From Paenisporosarcina sp. OV554 (GTDB taxonomy: Bacteria; Bacillota; Bacilli; Bacillales_A; Planococcaceae): a stretch of DNA of 64,000 nt. The notes beneath the pieces are model-generated. The model had not been told where the DNA came from. It saw only the letters and a program-made list of their open reading frames with translations, and did no database searches. The translations under genes and the position numbers were made by a program. Position 1 is the first letter of the stretch. Each line of letters begins with the position of its first letter. The stretch spans positions 151,217 to 215,216 of the forward strand of contig NZ_QBUC01000005.1 in NCBI RefSeq assembly GCF_003058165.1. Reading direction: 5' to 3'. Positions 8,111-15,836 of this stretch are shown here, in pieces.

Positions 8111-9187
8111 CTACATACCACCAGGATTTTGAGGTAATTTCAAATGGAAGGTTGTACCTTGATTCACTACACTGTTAACAGCAATTTGTCCGTTATGATT
8201 ATTAATAGTGGTGAAAACTTGAGTTAAGCCTAATCCAGTTCCATCAGTTTTACTTGAAAAAAACGGAGTTCCAAGTAAATTCATTTTCTCTTTAGGAATA
8301 CCAACTCCCGTATCGCTAATTTTCACATGAACATAGTCATCTTGAAAATAATGTTCAATCCGTAGTGTCCCTTTGAACGGCATTGCTTCAATAGCATTTT
8401 TCATTAAATTAAAAAACGCTTTTAAATATAAATTCTTTTTCCCAAAGATATGTTTATCACAGTCTCGAACATCCATTTTTATTTCTATGTTGTATAACTT
8501 TTCCTGAAATAATAACATGAGAGAGTTCAGTTCTTTACATAGATCAATTTGAATAATTGGTTCTTCATGAAGATTTGGTTTAGATACTTGAAGCAAGTTT
8601 TGCAATGTATCAATTGCTTTTTCTAATTCATTTTCCATTGTAAATAAATAAGGATGTGAATTGCTCTCCTTTAATAATTGCAAAAATCCTTTTACTGAAG
8701 TAAGTGGGTTTTTCACTTCATGTGCAATCCCTGCAGCAATTTGTCCGATAGATGCTAACTTTTGACGATCTTGTAACATTTTTTCTGTTTCTTTCCGAAC
8801 CGTAATATCTCGCAAAACGGATTGAATGGCTTTTTTATTCCCATATTGAACAGGGTGACAATATAGTTCGATATCTACCTGACTGCCGTCGAACCGTATA
8901 ATGCTTTGTTCAATTAATTGAGTTGCTCCTTTTTTTCCATCCATTCCTTGTTTAATTCGTTCACGAATCATGGCTTTCTCTTCCACATTAAAAATAGATA
9001 AAACGTCCCCGCCTATTATTTCGTCTTTTTTCCCCTTTAAAAAGTCTGCGCCTGCTTGGTTAATATAGAGAATCTTGTGATCTAAATGAATGATAATCGT
9101 TTCAACAGAATATTCAATTATTTGTCTATACATAGCTTCACTATTAACAATTTCTTTTGATTCCATAGATTCTAACACTTGATTCAT
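8111..9187 (-). CDS. PAS-domain soluble sensor histidine kinase (sporulation-kinase-like), paralogue 2
   Basis: This 358-aa kinase is colinear with the gene at 6767 along its whole length: PAS domain about residues 18-129, His156 in AHEVKNPLTSVKG, N box NLMKNAIEAM, G1 DTGVGIP and G2 GTGLGLTQV. The longer frame to 9235 adds 16 residues without support; ATG 9187 follows GGAGCGG and aligns with the paralogue's N-terminus. There is no transmembrane helix, so the signal is cytoplasmic. The likely role is phosphate input to a phosphorelay such as sporulation, inferred from family resemblance only. Confidence 0.9.
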   Translation of the reverse strand: MNQVLESMESKEIVNSEAMYRQIIEYSVETIIIHLDHKILYINQAGADFLKGKKDEIIGGDVLSIFNVEEKAMIRERIKQGMDGKKGATQLIEQSIIRFDGSQVDIELYCHPVQYGNKKAIQSVLRDITVRKETEKMLQDRQKLASIGQIAAGIAHEVKNPLTSVKGFLQLLKESNSHPYLFTMENELEKAIDTLQNLLQVSKPNLHEEPIIQIDLCKELNSLMLLFQEKLYNIEIKMDVRDCDKHIFGKKNLYLKAFFNLMKNAIEAMPFKGTLRIEHYFQDDYVHVKISDTGVGIPKEKMNLLGTPFFSSKTDGTGLGLTQVFTTINNHNGQIAVNSVVNQGTTFHLKLPQNPGGM

Positions 9188-9522
9188 AAATCCGCTCCAT
9201 TCTATCGAACTGGACAAACATGTGAAGGATCTCAAAAAATCGTATAAAACCGATTATTATCGCAATTAAATAATTGACTAATCCGAATTTTCTTGTAATT
9301 ATCATTGTAACTGATTAACTCTAGATTGAAAACATATTTTTACCATTTTTAGAATGATTTCTGATGAATTTTTGCTTTTTAAATTGGTAATATTAATAAT
9401 AAATAGACTTTTTAATAATATTATATCATTATCAAGGTATTTATAACTATGTAACAGGCTTATTGTATTGGGTTAAAAGTAATATTTATATAAAAGAATT
9501 AGCTACTAAAATATATTTGAAG
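9188..9522. other. AT-rich intergenic region, nothing recognised
   Basis: These 335 bp hold the upstream region of kinase 2 and the 3' flank of the GNAT gene. The DNA is very AT-rich and has runs that resemble -10 elements, but I see no convincing promoter pair, hairpin or ORF with an RBS. Confidence 0.5.
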
Positions 9523-10026
9523 TTAATTTAAAGATATCCAAAATCTTCTCTTCATTAGTCCTTCTTCCGTAATAAATAAATCCACTTCTATACCCCCGTT
9601 ATTTAGAATGACTTTAGCAGAACCGATATTATCCTCGTTACATGTAATTAAAACTTGTTTTATATTGAGCTCTTTGCATATGATAAGAGCTTCTTTTAAT
9701 AAATAACTTGTATAACCTTTTTTACGTTCAGACGGTCTGATACTATATCCAATATGGCCGCCTATCGTTCTTAAATACTCATTGAGTTCGTGACGAATAT
9801 CAATCATACCCACTATTTGATTAAAATTATTTACTAGAAAGTAATGAGAACTTGGTACCCATTGACCTTTACCTTGTACCCGCATGTCTAATGCCTTTAA
9901 ATACTCTTCATAACTACGAAATCCAGATAAATCCATGCTACTCGGGACCATTCTCTCAAGACCCCACTCCTCCGTATAATTCTCATGTTGTTCTTTCCAC
10001 TCAAGTGATGGCTCTACTAGTCTCAT
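9523..10026 (-). CDS. GNAT-family N-acetyltransferase (RimJ/RimL-like)
   Basis: This 167-aa protein has the GNAT fold. Motif A for acetyl-CoA binding is seen in GGHIGYSIRPSERKKGYTSY (about residues 88-107), where the usual R/Q-x2-G-x-G loop is slightly degenerate, and motif B includes NEDNIGSAKVILNNGG (about 130-145). The N-terminus (MRLVEPS...) is typical of acetyltransferases acting on small molecules or protein N-termini. The substrate is unknown. An RBS (GGAGGAATTC) precedes ATG 10026. It is transcribed alone, after the yteA-like gene terminator. Confidence 0.82.
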   Translation of the reverse strand: MRLVEPSLEWKEQHENYTEEWGLERMVPSSMDLSGFRSYEEYLKALDMRVQGKGQWVPSSHYFLVNNFNQIVGMIDIRHELNEYLRTIGGHIGYSIRPSERKKGYTSYLLKEALIICKELNIKQVLITCNEDNIGSAKVILNNGGIEVDLFITEEGLMKRRFWISLN

Positions 10027-10133
10027 GTAGAATTCCTCCCAAATTACTCGTTCCTTATCATTAGTAGTTATTTAGATTATAAGGTAAAAAATTTACCATT
10101 CACATTAAATTTGTGGGATTTAAAAATTAAATT

Positions 10134-10165
10134 CAAAAAAAGGAGACTCCCATGGAATCTCCTTT
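10134..10165 (-). terminator. Intrinsic terminator of the yteA-like gene
   Basis: AAAAGGAGA and TCTCCTTTT pair around TTCCATGGGA on the minus strand, followed by seven T. Confidence 0.88.
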
Positions 10166-10174
10166 TGCATTTTC

Positions 10175-10693
10175 TTATTTTTTATAAAAGTTTTTTTGAT
10201 TCCCTTTAGTTGCATCTTGGGGAGAGTCAGATGAACCAAAATCCTCTACTTCCTCAAAACTATTATTGTAATCCCGAACTCCTCCTTCATTCTTTAGTGG
10301 ATGATCAGTAGTAGAGCCAAGTAGTGCTTCTTCAGAGGGTCTACTTTCCGAGTCCACATCAGGATTGGCGTGGTCAATACATGTTTGTGCAAAAGGCAAA
10401 GCTTCTAATCGTTCAAACGGAATATCTTCTCCGCAAACTGTACAAACACCGTAAGTTCCATTTTCCATCGCTTGTAAGGCATCTTCTATTTGTTCTACTT
10501 CTTCTTCTTTATGATTTTCAATGGCCATTTCTGTATTTTGATCCGTTAAATCGGTAGCATTATCAGCAGGATGGTTATCATAATTAGATAACTCAGTAGT
10601 TTCCAAATGGCTTTCATCATGAAGACGGCTCTTTACATCTTTTAATTCTTGAGTTAGTTGGTCTTTTAATTGTAATAATTGTTTCTCATTCAT
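10175..10693 (-). CDS. YteA-family / DksA-TraR-type zinc finger protein
   Basis: This 172-aa acidic protein has an N-terminal coiled-coil (residues 1-35), a middle rich in Asp/Glu/Asn and a zinc-finger segment YGVCTVCGEDIPFERLEALP...CIDH, giving Cys-x2-Cys ... Cys-x2-His as in the DksA/TraR and YteA families. Bacillales YteA-like proteins are spore-associated or general-stress regulators, and the precise role is not settled. I chose ATG 10693 because TTGGAGG lies 8 nt upstream, and the longer frame to 10753 has no RBS. It is monocistronic with a strong terminator. Confidence 0.82.
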   Translation of the reverse strand: MNEKQLLQLKDQLTQELKDVKSRLHDESHLETTELSNYDNHPADNATDLTDQNTEMAIENHKEEEVEQIEDALQAMENGTYGVCTVCGEDIPFERLEALPFAQTCIDHANPDVDSESRPSEEALLGSTTDHPLKNEGGVRDYNNSFEEVEDFGSSDSPQDATKGNQKNFYKK

Positions 10694-10818
10694 TTGTTGT
10701 TCCTCCAATGTTCTTTTCGCTTTCTTATCTATTACCTTTATCACGAAAATCAAACCTTAATTTCAAATTTCGAGTCAAAGGCGTATGATGAAGAAAGAGA
10801 ATTGAAGGGGGTACCGCC

Positions 10819-12000
10819 TTGTTAAGAAATCCATATACTCTCGTCATCGGTGGCGTTTTCGCGCTTTTTATCGCCATGAGTATTGGGCGTTTTGCTTACA
10901 CGCCTATCTTACCTTTTATGCAGCAAGAAGCAGGATTTACAACCCGCTTTGCCGGTTTCTTAGCCTCTAGTAATTATGCAGGTTATTTGGTCGGTGCCAT
11001 TATCGCAAGTATTGTCCCTTTAAAAAGGAAGCGTGCTATATATTTACGCTTTAGTATAATCATTAGTATTTTATTAACGTTATTGATGGGTCTTACATAT
11101 AGTCATACTTCATGGATGCTTTGGCGGTTTTTGTCTGGTATTACCAGTGCATTCGTTTTCGTCTTAGCTTCGAGTTTAATTCTTGATCAACTGGCAAAGC
11201 AACGAAAACTTGGTTGGGTTGGGGTTATGTATGGTGGGGTTGGTCTTGGGATTTTCATATCCGGATTGCTTGTTCCGTTATTAATAGAGCACTTTCACTA
11301 TGAAGGTGCTTGGATTGGCCTTGCTTGCTTGGCAGGATTATTAAGTATCATCGTATTTCTCACTGTTAAAGAAGATAATACAGCACTTCCCATAACACCA
11401 TCACCAAAACATATACAGCCGACCAAGACTCCCAAATGGTTTCCCTGGTTACTGGCATCATATGGACTAGAGGGGTTAGGTTATATCGTCACAGGAACAT
11501 TCATAGTAGCAATCGCTGAACAAACACCTGCTTTTAGCGGAAATGCCACGAGTGTTTGGGTATTAGTAGGGTTAACAGCCATCCCTTCATGTGTCATTTG
11601 GGCATATTTCGGTAGTAAATACGGCTATATGTTGTCATTAATGATTTTATTAGTGATTCAAGCAGTTGGCATAGCCTTACCAGCCATATCTCCTTCTTCT
11701 GTAAGTTTTTATGTAAGTGCTATTTTGTTTGGAGCTACCTTTATGGGGGTTACCACACTTGCAACAGCTTATGCACGTAACAAAAATCCACATGGAAGTG
11801 CACAGGTCATCGCAATTATGACTACCATTTATGCTCTAGGGCAAATGATTGGGCCCTCGCTTGCAGGAGTTTTAACAGCAGAGACAGAAAGTTATACATG
11901 GGCACTTCTAGGCGCAGCTCTTCTTGTATTTATCGGTGCTCTATTTTTATTCCCATTAGTTAATCAAGAGAGGGTGGAAATCACCAATGATGTTAATTAA
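10819..12000 (+). CDS. YbfB/YjiJ-family MFS transporter
   Basis: This 393-aa protein has 12 predicted membrane helices of the major facilitator superfamily. The N-terminus (GGVFALFIAMSIGRFAYTPI) is characteristic of the YbfB/YjiJ subfamily, whose substrates are largely unknown. The start is TTG 10819, with AAGGGGG 6 nt upstream. It overlaps the following VOC gene by 14 nt, and a tautomerase follows, so the three form a small operon. The gene set suggests uptake or export of an aromatic or dicarbonyl-type metabolite, but that is inference. Confidence 0.87.
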   Translation: MLRNPYTLVIGGVFALFIAMSIGRFAYTPILPFMQQEAGFTTRFAGFLASSNYAGYLVGAIIASIVPLKRKRAIYLRFSIIISILLTLLMGLTYSHTSWMLWRFLSGITSAFVFVLASSLILDQLAKQRKLGWVGVMYGGVGLGIFISGLLVPLLIEHFHYEGAWIGLACLAGLLSIIVFLTVKEDNTALPITPSPKHIQPTKTPKWFPWLLASYGLEGLGYIVTGTFIVAIAEQTPAFSGNATSVWVLVGLTAIPSCVIWAYFGSKYGYMLSLMILLVIQAVGIALPAISPSSVSFYVSAILFGATFMGVTTLATAYARNKNPHGSAQVIAIMTTIYALGQMIGPSLAGVLTAETESYTWALLGAALLVFIGALFLFPLVNQERVEITNDVN

Positions 12001-12358
12001 ACGAATTGATCATATTCAACTAGCTGCACCAATTGGTAGTGAAGACGAAGCTCGTTCATTTTTTCAAGGTGTCCTTTCTTTGGACGAAGTTGAAAAACCA
12101 CATGAACTAAAGAAAAATGGTGGTGTATGGTTTTCAAATGGACATATTCATATTCATGTAGGAATTGAAGAACCCTTCCTTCCTGCTAAAAAAGCACATC
12201 CAGCTTTCGAAGTGTCCGATATCGATGCACTTTCCTCCCATATAATTGAAAAAGGCGTATCAATTCAAGAGGACCATAGATTACCGGGAGCTAAACGTTT
12301 TTATGTGAACGATCCCTTTGGTAACCGATTGGAATTTCTTGAGTGGTTGGAGAAATAA
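11987..12358 (+). CDS. VOC-family (glyoxalase/dioxygenase fold) protein
   Basis: This 123-aa protein has the vicinal-oxygen-chelate fold. Metal-ligand candidates are His in RIDHIQLAAP (about residue 8), His/Glu in the NGHIHIHVGIEEP strand and Glu in FGNRLEFLEW near the C-terminus. Glyoxalases, fosfomycin-resistance proteins and dioxygenases share this fold, and the reaction cannot be told from sequence. It starts inside the 3' end of the MFS gene (ATG 11987 or 11990, AGAGAGGGTGG upstream), which suggests translational coupling. Confidence 0.85.
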   Translation: MMLIKRIDHIQLAAPIGSEDEARSFFQGVLSLDEVEKPHELKKNGGVWFSNGHIHIHVGIEEPFLPAKKAHPAFEVSDIDALSSHIIEKGVSIQEDHRLPGAKRFYVNDPFGNRLEFLEWLEK

Positions 12359-12373
12359 CGAGGAGTGATTGAA

Positions 12374-12580
12374 ATGCCATATGTGAATATTAAAATCACA
12401 AATGAAAATGTGACGCCTGAGAAAAAAGCGGAAATTATTCATGGCGTCACGCAGTTGCTCGTAGATGTATTAAATAAAAATCCCGAAACAACCGTAGTCG
12501 TAATAGATGAAGTCGAAACTGACAACTGGGGGATCGGTGGTCAATCGGTTACTGCACGTCGTCAAGCAAATAACAAATGA
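12374..12580 (+). CDS. 4-oxalocrotonate tautomerase family protein
   Basis: This 68-aa enzyme starts Met-Pro-Tyr-Val-Asn-Ile. After Met removal Pro1 is the catalytic base of the tautomerase superfamily. A conserved Arg near residue 61 (TARRQ) and the Gly-rich GIGGQSV turn complete the family picture. It converts enol to keto forms of 2-hydroxymuconate-like compounds in hexameric assemblies. ATG 12374 follows GAGGAGTG, and the frame from 12365 is too close to the RBS. It is the last gene of the MFS-VOC-tautomerase operon. Confidence 0.9.
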   Translation: MPYVNIKITNENVTPEKKAEIIHGVTQLLVDVLNKNPETTVVVIDEVETDNWGIGGQSVTARRQANNK

Positions 12581-12595
12581 AAAGTTGAACATGTA

Positions 12596-12630
12596 TGTCA
12601 CACAAGTTATTTGCAATTACTTGTGTGACA
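12596..12630. terminator. Perfect 12-bp inverted repeat at the end of the tautomerase operon
   Basis: TGTCACACAAGT and ACTTGTGTGACA form a perfect 12-bp stem with an 11-nt loop. No clear T-tract follows on the + strand. It may be a weak terminator or a protein-binding site. Confidence 0.6.
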
Positions 12631-12665
12631 TTCGTTCGAACTTACCTACGCTCGAATACTAAGAC

Positions 12666-13163
12666 TTAGTTTATTCCTACGTTGGTACTTCTTCTTTCCA
12701 TTACAATATTGTCTCGCCAAATCCCGTCCATTTTCCCCATTCTTTCATGCGTTCCAACAACTCGAAAGCCACATTTCTTATGAAGGTTGATACTTGCTTC
12801 ATTTTCAGGAAAAATAACTGCCTTTAATGTCCAAAACCCTTGTTGCTCAGATTCGGCAATGAGCTCTTGAAGCAGTTTTCCACCGACACCTTTTCCCTTC
12901 GCACTTGGATGCACATAAATACTGACTTCCCCCACACCTGCATAGACAGGACGTACAGATGTAAAGAGTACTTTTGCCCACGCCAACACTTGACTATCTT
13001 CTTCTGCAACCAAATGACATTGTGGATGAGCAGCTTCCATCCATTTCTCATATGTAGGTGCTTGTGTTTCAAATGTAGCATTTTTTGATTTAATACCTTC
13101 TTCGTAAATGTCTTTCACTTGCGGCCAATCTGAAGGTGTCATGTGACGAATATTCATTACCAT
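12666..13163 (-). CDS. GNAT N-acetyltransferase, phosphinothricin-acetyltransferase-like
   Basis: This 165-aa acetyltransferase resembles the PAT/YwnH group: MNIRHMTPSDWPQVKDIYEEGI at the N-terminus, acetyl-CoA loop HPSAKGKGVGGKLL (about residues 85-98) and C-terminal CGFRVVGTHERMGKMDGIWRD. Members acetylate phosphinothricin, methionine sulfone or other amino-acid analogues. ATG 13163 is preferred because GGAGC lies 7 nt upstream; a TTG at 13169 is the only longer choice. It is divergent from the marR gene, with a 91-bp intergenic region that holds the MarR-type palindrome. Confidence 0.87.
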   Translation of the reverse strand: MVMNIRHMTPSDWPQVKDIYEEGIKSKNATFETQAPTYEKWMEAAHPQCHLVAEEDSQVLAWAKVLFTSVRPVYAGVGEVSIYVHPSAKGKGVGGKLLQELIAESEQQGFWTLKAVIFPENEASINLHKKCGFRVVGTHERMGKMDGIWRDNIVMERRSTNVGIN

Positions 13164-13206
13164 GTTCAAGCTCCGTTCTTTATAAATATTTTTATCAAAG
13201 TATTAG

Positions 13207-13235
13207 TTGCATTTTGCAATCAATAAGCGTATAAC
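13207..13235 (+). promoter_or_regulatory. marR promoter with overlapping palindromic operator
   Basis: TTGCAT (-35), a 17-bp spacer and TATAAC (-10) make a good sigma-A promoter. The -35 is part of a perfect palindrome TTGCA-TTT-TGCAA (13207-13219). A near-copy lies before the downstream flavoprotein gene at 13737-13749. Autoregulation by the MarR protein is the natural inference. Confidence 0.65.
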
Positions 13236-13254
13236 TAGTTTAAAGAGGTGAAAC

Positions 13255-13701
13255 ATGGAAAACAAACGTGAGCTTTTTCAAATTTTAACTCGCCGCTTCG
13301 TTCTTTTGAATAAAAACTGTTGTACTGCTGAAGGGATAGAAATTTCAACTGTGCATAGCCATATAATATATGAAATTGAAAAGCAACACAGCCCTACGAT
13401 GCAACAAATTGCAGATACTTTAGCAATTGACGTTACGACTTTTAGTCGACAAATACAAACCTTAATAAAAATGCAGTTAGTTTCTAAGTCCCCTTCTTTA
13501 GATGATAAACGCTTTTTCAACTTATCTTTAACCGCAGAAGGACAAAAATTAGCGCAATCAATTGAAACATCAATGAATGCATATTTAGATGAAATATTTT
13601 CCCATATGAATGAATTTGAACAAGAGACAGTGCTACGCTCTATTAAATTATTAAACAGTGCTATGGCGAAATCAAGCGTATGCTGTACACCATATCTATA
13701 A
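13255..13701 (+). CDS. MarR-family transcriptional regulator with Cys-Cys pairs at both ends
   Basis: This 148-aa winged-helix protein of the MarR family has its HTH and wing at about residues 35-95 (MQQIADTLAIDVTTFSRQIQTL then PSLDDKRFFNLSLT). A Cys-Cys pair lies near the N-terminus (NKNCCTAEG, about 21-22) and another at the C-terminus (SSVCCTP, about 143-144). Such pairs suggest sensing of thiol-reactive ligands such as arsenite, other metalloids or electrophiles, though this is inference. An RBS (AAAGAGGTG) precedes ATG 13255. The downstream flavoprotein also ends in Cys-rich sequence, and both genes carry the same palindrome upstream. Confidence 0.87.
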   Translation: MENKRELFQILTRRFVLLNKNCCTAEGIEISTVHSHIIYEIEKQHSPTMQQIADTLAIDVTTFSRQIQTLIKMQLVSKSPSLDDKRFFNLSLTAEGQKLAQSIETSMNAYLDEIFSHMNEFEQETVLRSIKLLNSAMAKSSVCCTPYL

Positions 13702-13720
13702 GCAAGAGAAATCTTGCTTT
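13701..13720 (+). terminator. Weak hairpin after marR
   Basis: AGCAAG and CTTGCT pair around AGAAAT and are followed by TTCCTTATT. A short stem and poor T-tract suggest partial termination before the flavoprotein gene. Confidence 0.4.
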
Positions 13721-13736
13721 CCTTATTGCTATATAC

Positions 13737-13749
13737 TTGCATTTTACAA
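13737..13749 (+). promoter_or_regulatory. Second copy of the putative MarR operator
   Basis: TTGCA-TTT-TACAA matches the marR-promoter palindrome with one substitution, and its flanks are also similar (preceding A/C/G-T, following A-T-A-A). It lies about 23 bp before the flavoprotein start. Confidence 0.5.
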
Positions 13750-13771
13750 ATAAAAGAAATGAGGAAGTCCA

Positions 13772-15082
13772 ATGAACGCAAATAAAATGAGTTTTAACAT
13801 TTTAACGAATTGTGAACCATCTATTTCTACATTGCCAATCGCAATAATTGGAGCTGGCCCCATTGGATTGGCAACGGCTGCACATTTATCAGCTAAAAAT
13901 GAAAAGTTCGTCATTTTCGAATCTGGCCATTCCGTAGGTTTTAATATTTTACAATGGAGTCACGTTCGTTTATTCTCATCATGGAATTATAATGTAGATA
14001 AAGTAGCAGTAAAGCTTTTAGAGAACTGTGGCTGGAAAGCTCCAGTCATGAAACGATTACCTTTTGGAAAAGAGCTAGTAGAAGATTACTTAATGCCATT
14101 AGCCAATTTGCCTGAAATTAAACCCTACATCCAGATGAATTCAAAAGTAGTGGCAATTAGTAAACAAGGGTTAGATAAAATGAAAAATGCTGAACGTGGT
14201 GAACAATCATTTATCATATATGTAGAAAGAGATGGTCACACCGAGCGTATTCAAGCAAAGGCAGTGATAGATGCAACCGGAACTTGGGGCCAACCTAATC
14301 CTGTGAATGCGGATAATGTATGGACACAACAAGAAAGATCACTTTCATCTCGGATAACGTACGGCATCCCTGACGTTAAAGGAAAGGATCGTTCTACATT
14401 TGAACATAAACGCGTGGCAGTAGTTGGCGGTGGTCATTCTGCAATCAATACTATTTTGGAATTAGCCAACCTGGAAGGAACCGAAATCGTCTGGATTCTT
14501 CGTAAAAACCGAGTAGATGAAGTATATGGCGGTGAAGCCTTGGATGCACTCCCAGCTAGAGGTCAACTAGGATCGCGGATTCACCAATTAGTTGATAGCG
14601 GAAAAATCAACGTCCATACCCCTTTCCTCATACATCAAGTAATCGAAGAGGATGGCACTTTAACCATTCAAGGTTCTTCAAAGCAGAAAGATTCATCAAT
14701 ACAAAATATCGATCAAATTATTGCTAATACAGGGTCTCGTCCTGATTTCAGTTTTTTACGCGAAATTCGTCTGGAAATAGATTCCACAACAGAAAGCGTT
14801 TCTGCTTTAGCACCACTCATCGATCCTAACATTCACAGCTGTGGCACTGTGCGACCTCACGGGGAAGCTGAACTTCGCCAACCAGAAAAAAACTTTTATG
14901 TAGTGGGTATGAAGAGTTATGGACGTGCACCTACCTTTTTAATGGCAACAGGCTATGAACAAGTCCGATCAATCGTCGCCCATTTAACTGGTGATCAAGA
15001 AGCTGCCACACGAGTAGAATTAGATTTACCTGAAACGGGTGTTTGTAGTTCTACTATCCGTGGGAAAAGTAGCTGTTGTTAA
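13772..15082 (+). CDS. FAD/NAD(P)-binding flavoprotein monooxygenase-like oxidoreductase (ArsO-like), Cys-rich C-terminus
   Basis: This 436-aa protein has two Rossmann motifs: FAD-binding AIIGAGPIGLATAAHL at about residues 23-38 and NAD(P)-binding VAVVGGGHSAINTILEL at about 214-230. The middle sequence DATGTWGQPNP resembles flavin-containing monooxygenases of the ArsO/YpdA type. The tail GVCSSTIRGKSSCC holds three cysteines, unusual for the fold and suggestive of metal(loid) or disulfide chemistry. It follows the Cys-rich MarR gene, so a thiol or metalloid detoxification function is plausible but unproven. An RBS (AATGAGGAAG) precedes ATG 13772. Confidence 0.8.
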   Translation: MNANKMSFNILTNCEPSISTLPIAIIGAGPIGLATAAHLSAKNEKFVIFESGHSVGFNILQWSHVRLFSSWNYNVDKVAVKLLENCGWKAPVMKRLPFGKELVEDYLMPLANLPEIKPYIQMNSKVVAISKQGLDKMKNAERGEQSFIIYVERDGHTERIQAKAVIDATGTWGQPNPVNADNVWTQQERSLSSRITYGIPDVKGKDRSTFEHKRVAVVGGGHSAINTILELANLEGTEIVWILRKNRVDEVYGGEALDALPARGQLGSRIHQLVDSGKINVHTPFLIHQVIEEDGTLTIQGSSKQKDSSIQNIDQIIANTGSRPDFSFLREIRLEIDSTTESVSALAPLIDPNIHSCGTVRPHGEAELRQPEKNFYVVGMKSYGRAPTFLMATGYEQVRSIVAHLTGDQEAATRVELDLPETGVCSSTIRGKSSCC

Positions 15083-15089
15083 TCAAGCT

Positions 15090-15131
15090 TAAGGCACGTT
15101 ACTTGGATATCCAAGTAGCCGTGCCTTTTAT
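15090..15131 (+). terminator. Strong intrinsic terminator after the flavoprotein gene
   Basis: AAGGCACG pairs with CGTGCCTT, and an inner TACTTGG/CCAAGTA stem sits around ATAT. TTTTA follows. Confidence 0.88.
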
Positions 15132-15194
15132 ATTTATCCATACCCGCATATGAATTTAATAGAACCAGGAATAGCCTCACCTTATGAGAGAGAG

Positions 15195-15686
15195 CTACTT
15201 TTTTAGTTCTTCTAAAATTGTGAGGCCTTTACCAATCAAATTCGCAGATACGGGTTGTTTCCCTATTTCCCTAAACCAAACGGATAACTGTCCTACATGA
15301 TGAATTTCGTGAGCAATGGTATGCCTCATCACTTCACCCCACGTTAGAGTTTCGATGCTTCCGTCTTGTCTAGTTTCTTGCAAAAGCTTATTTTCCAATC
15401 CACTTTCCCAAGAACCTACAAACTCCTGGACTTCTTTTTTAAAGAGTTCATCTAACTCTTTCACCTTCTCTAAACTCTTGTATCCATCAAAACTCTCCTG
15501 AAAATCGGGTTTACCTTTTAAAACACGAATCCAACTCCACTCCACATCAATAATATGAAATAGCGTATGTAAAATCCCACCTACTCCTCCCGTCCTAACC
15601 TTGAGAAGTTCTTCCAACGGTACATCTTCACACCATTTATACCAGTCTTCTCTTACCATCCAGTTATAGGTAAACAAAGTTTTCAT
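15195..15686 (-). CDS. DinB-family putative metal-dependent enzyme
   Basis: This 163-aa four-helix-bundle protein belongs to the DinB/YfiT superfamily. The three metal-binding histidines are visible: His about 40 in ILHTLFHIIDVEW, and the pair in MRHTIAHEIHHVGQL (about 122-130). DinB-like proteins include thiol transferases (mycothiol or bacillithiol type) and many of unknown role. A strong RBS (AAGGAGGAG) lies 5 nt before ATG 15686. It is a single gene between two rightward genes. Confidence 0.85.
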   Translation of the reverse strand: MKTLFTYNWMVREDWYKWCEDVPLEELLKVRTGGVGGILHTLFHIIDVEWSWIRVLKGKPDFQESFDGYKSLEKVKELDELFKKEVQEFVGSWESGLENKLLQETRQDGSIETLTWGEVMRHTIAHEIHHVGQLSVWFREIGKQPVSANLIGKGLTILEELKK

Positions 15687-15836
15687 GCTTACTCCTCCTT
15701 AATAACATCATTCTCTATATACAATTGATTCGACTTCCTTGTGATGAACTCCTACCGTATGAGCAATATTAATTTTTTTGCATAGGCTAGAAAGATGCAA
15801 CTTGATGATGTTTTAAGCAAGAAGGGATGATGATTA

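Noticed and set aside
13278..13781. 167-aa minus-strand ORF opposite marR
   Set aside because: It is antisense to a well-supported MarR gene and lacks its own RBS and recognisable domains.
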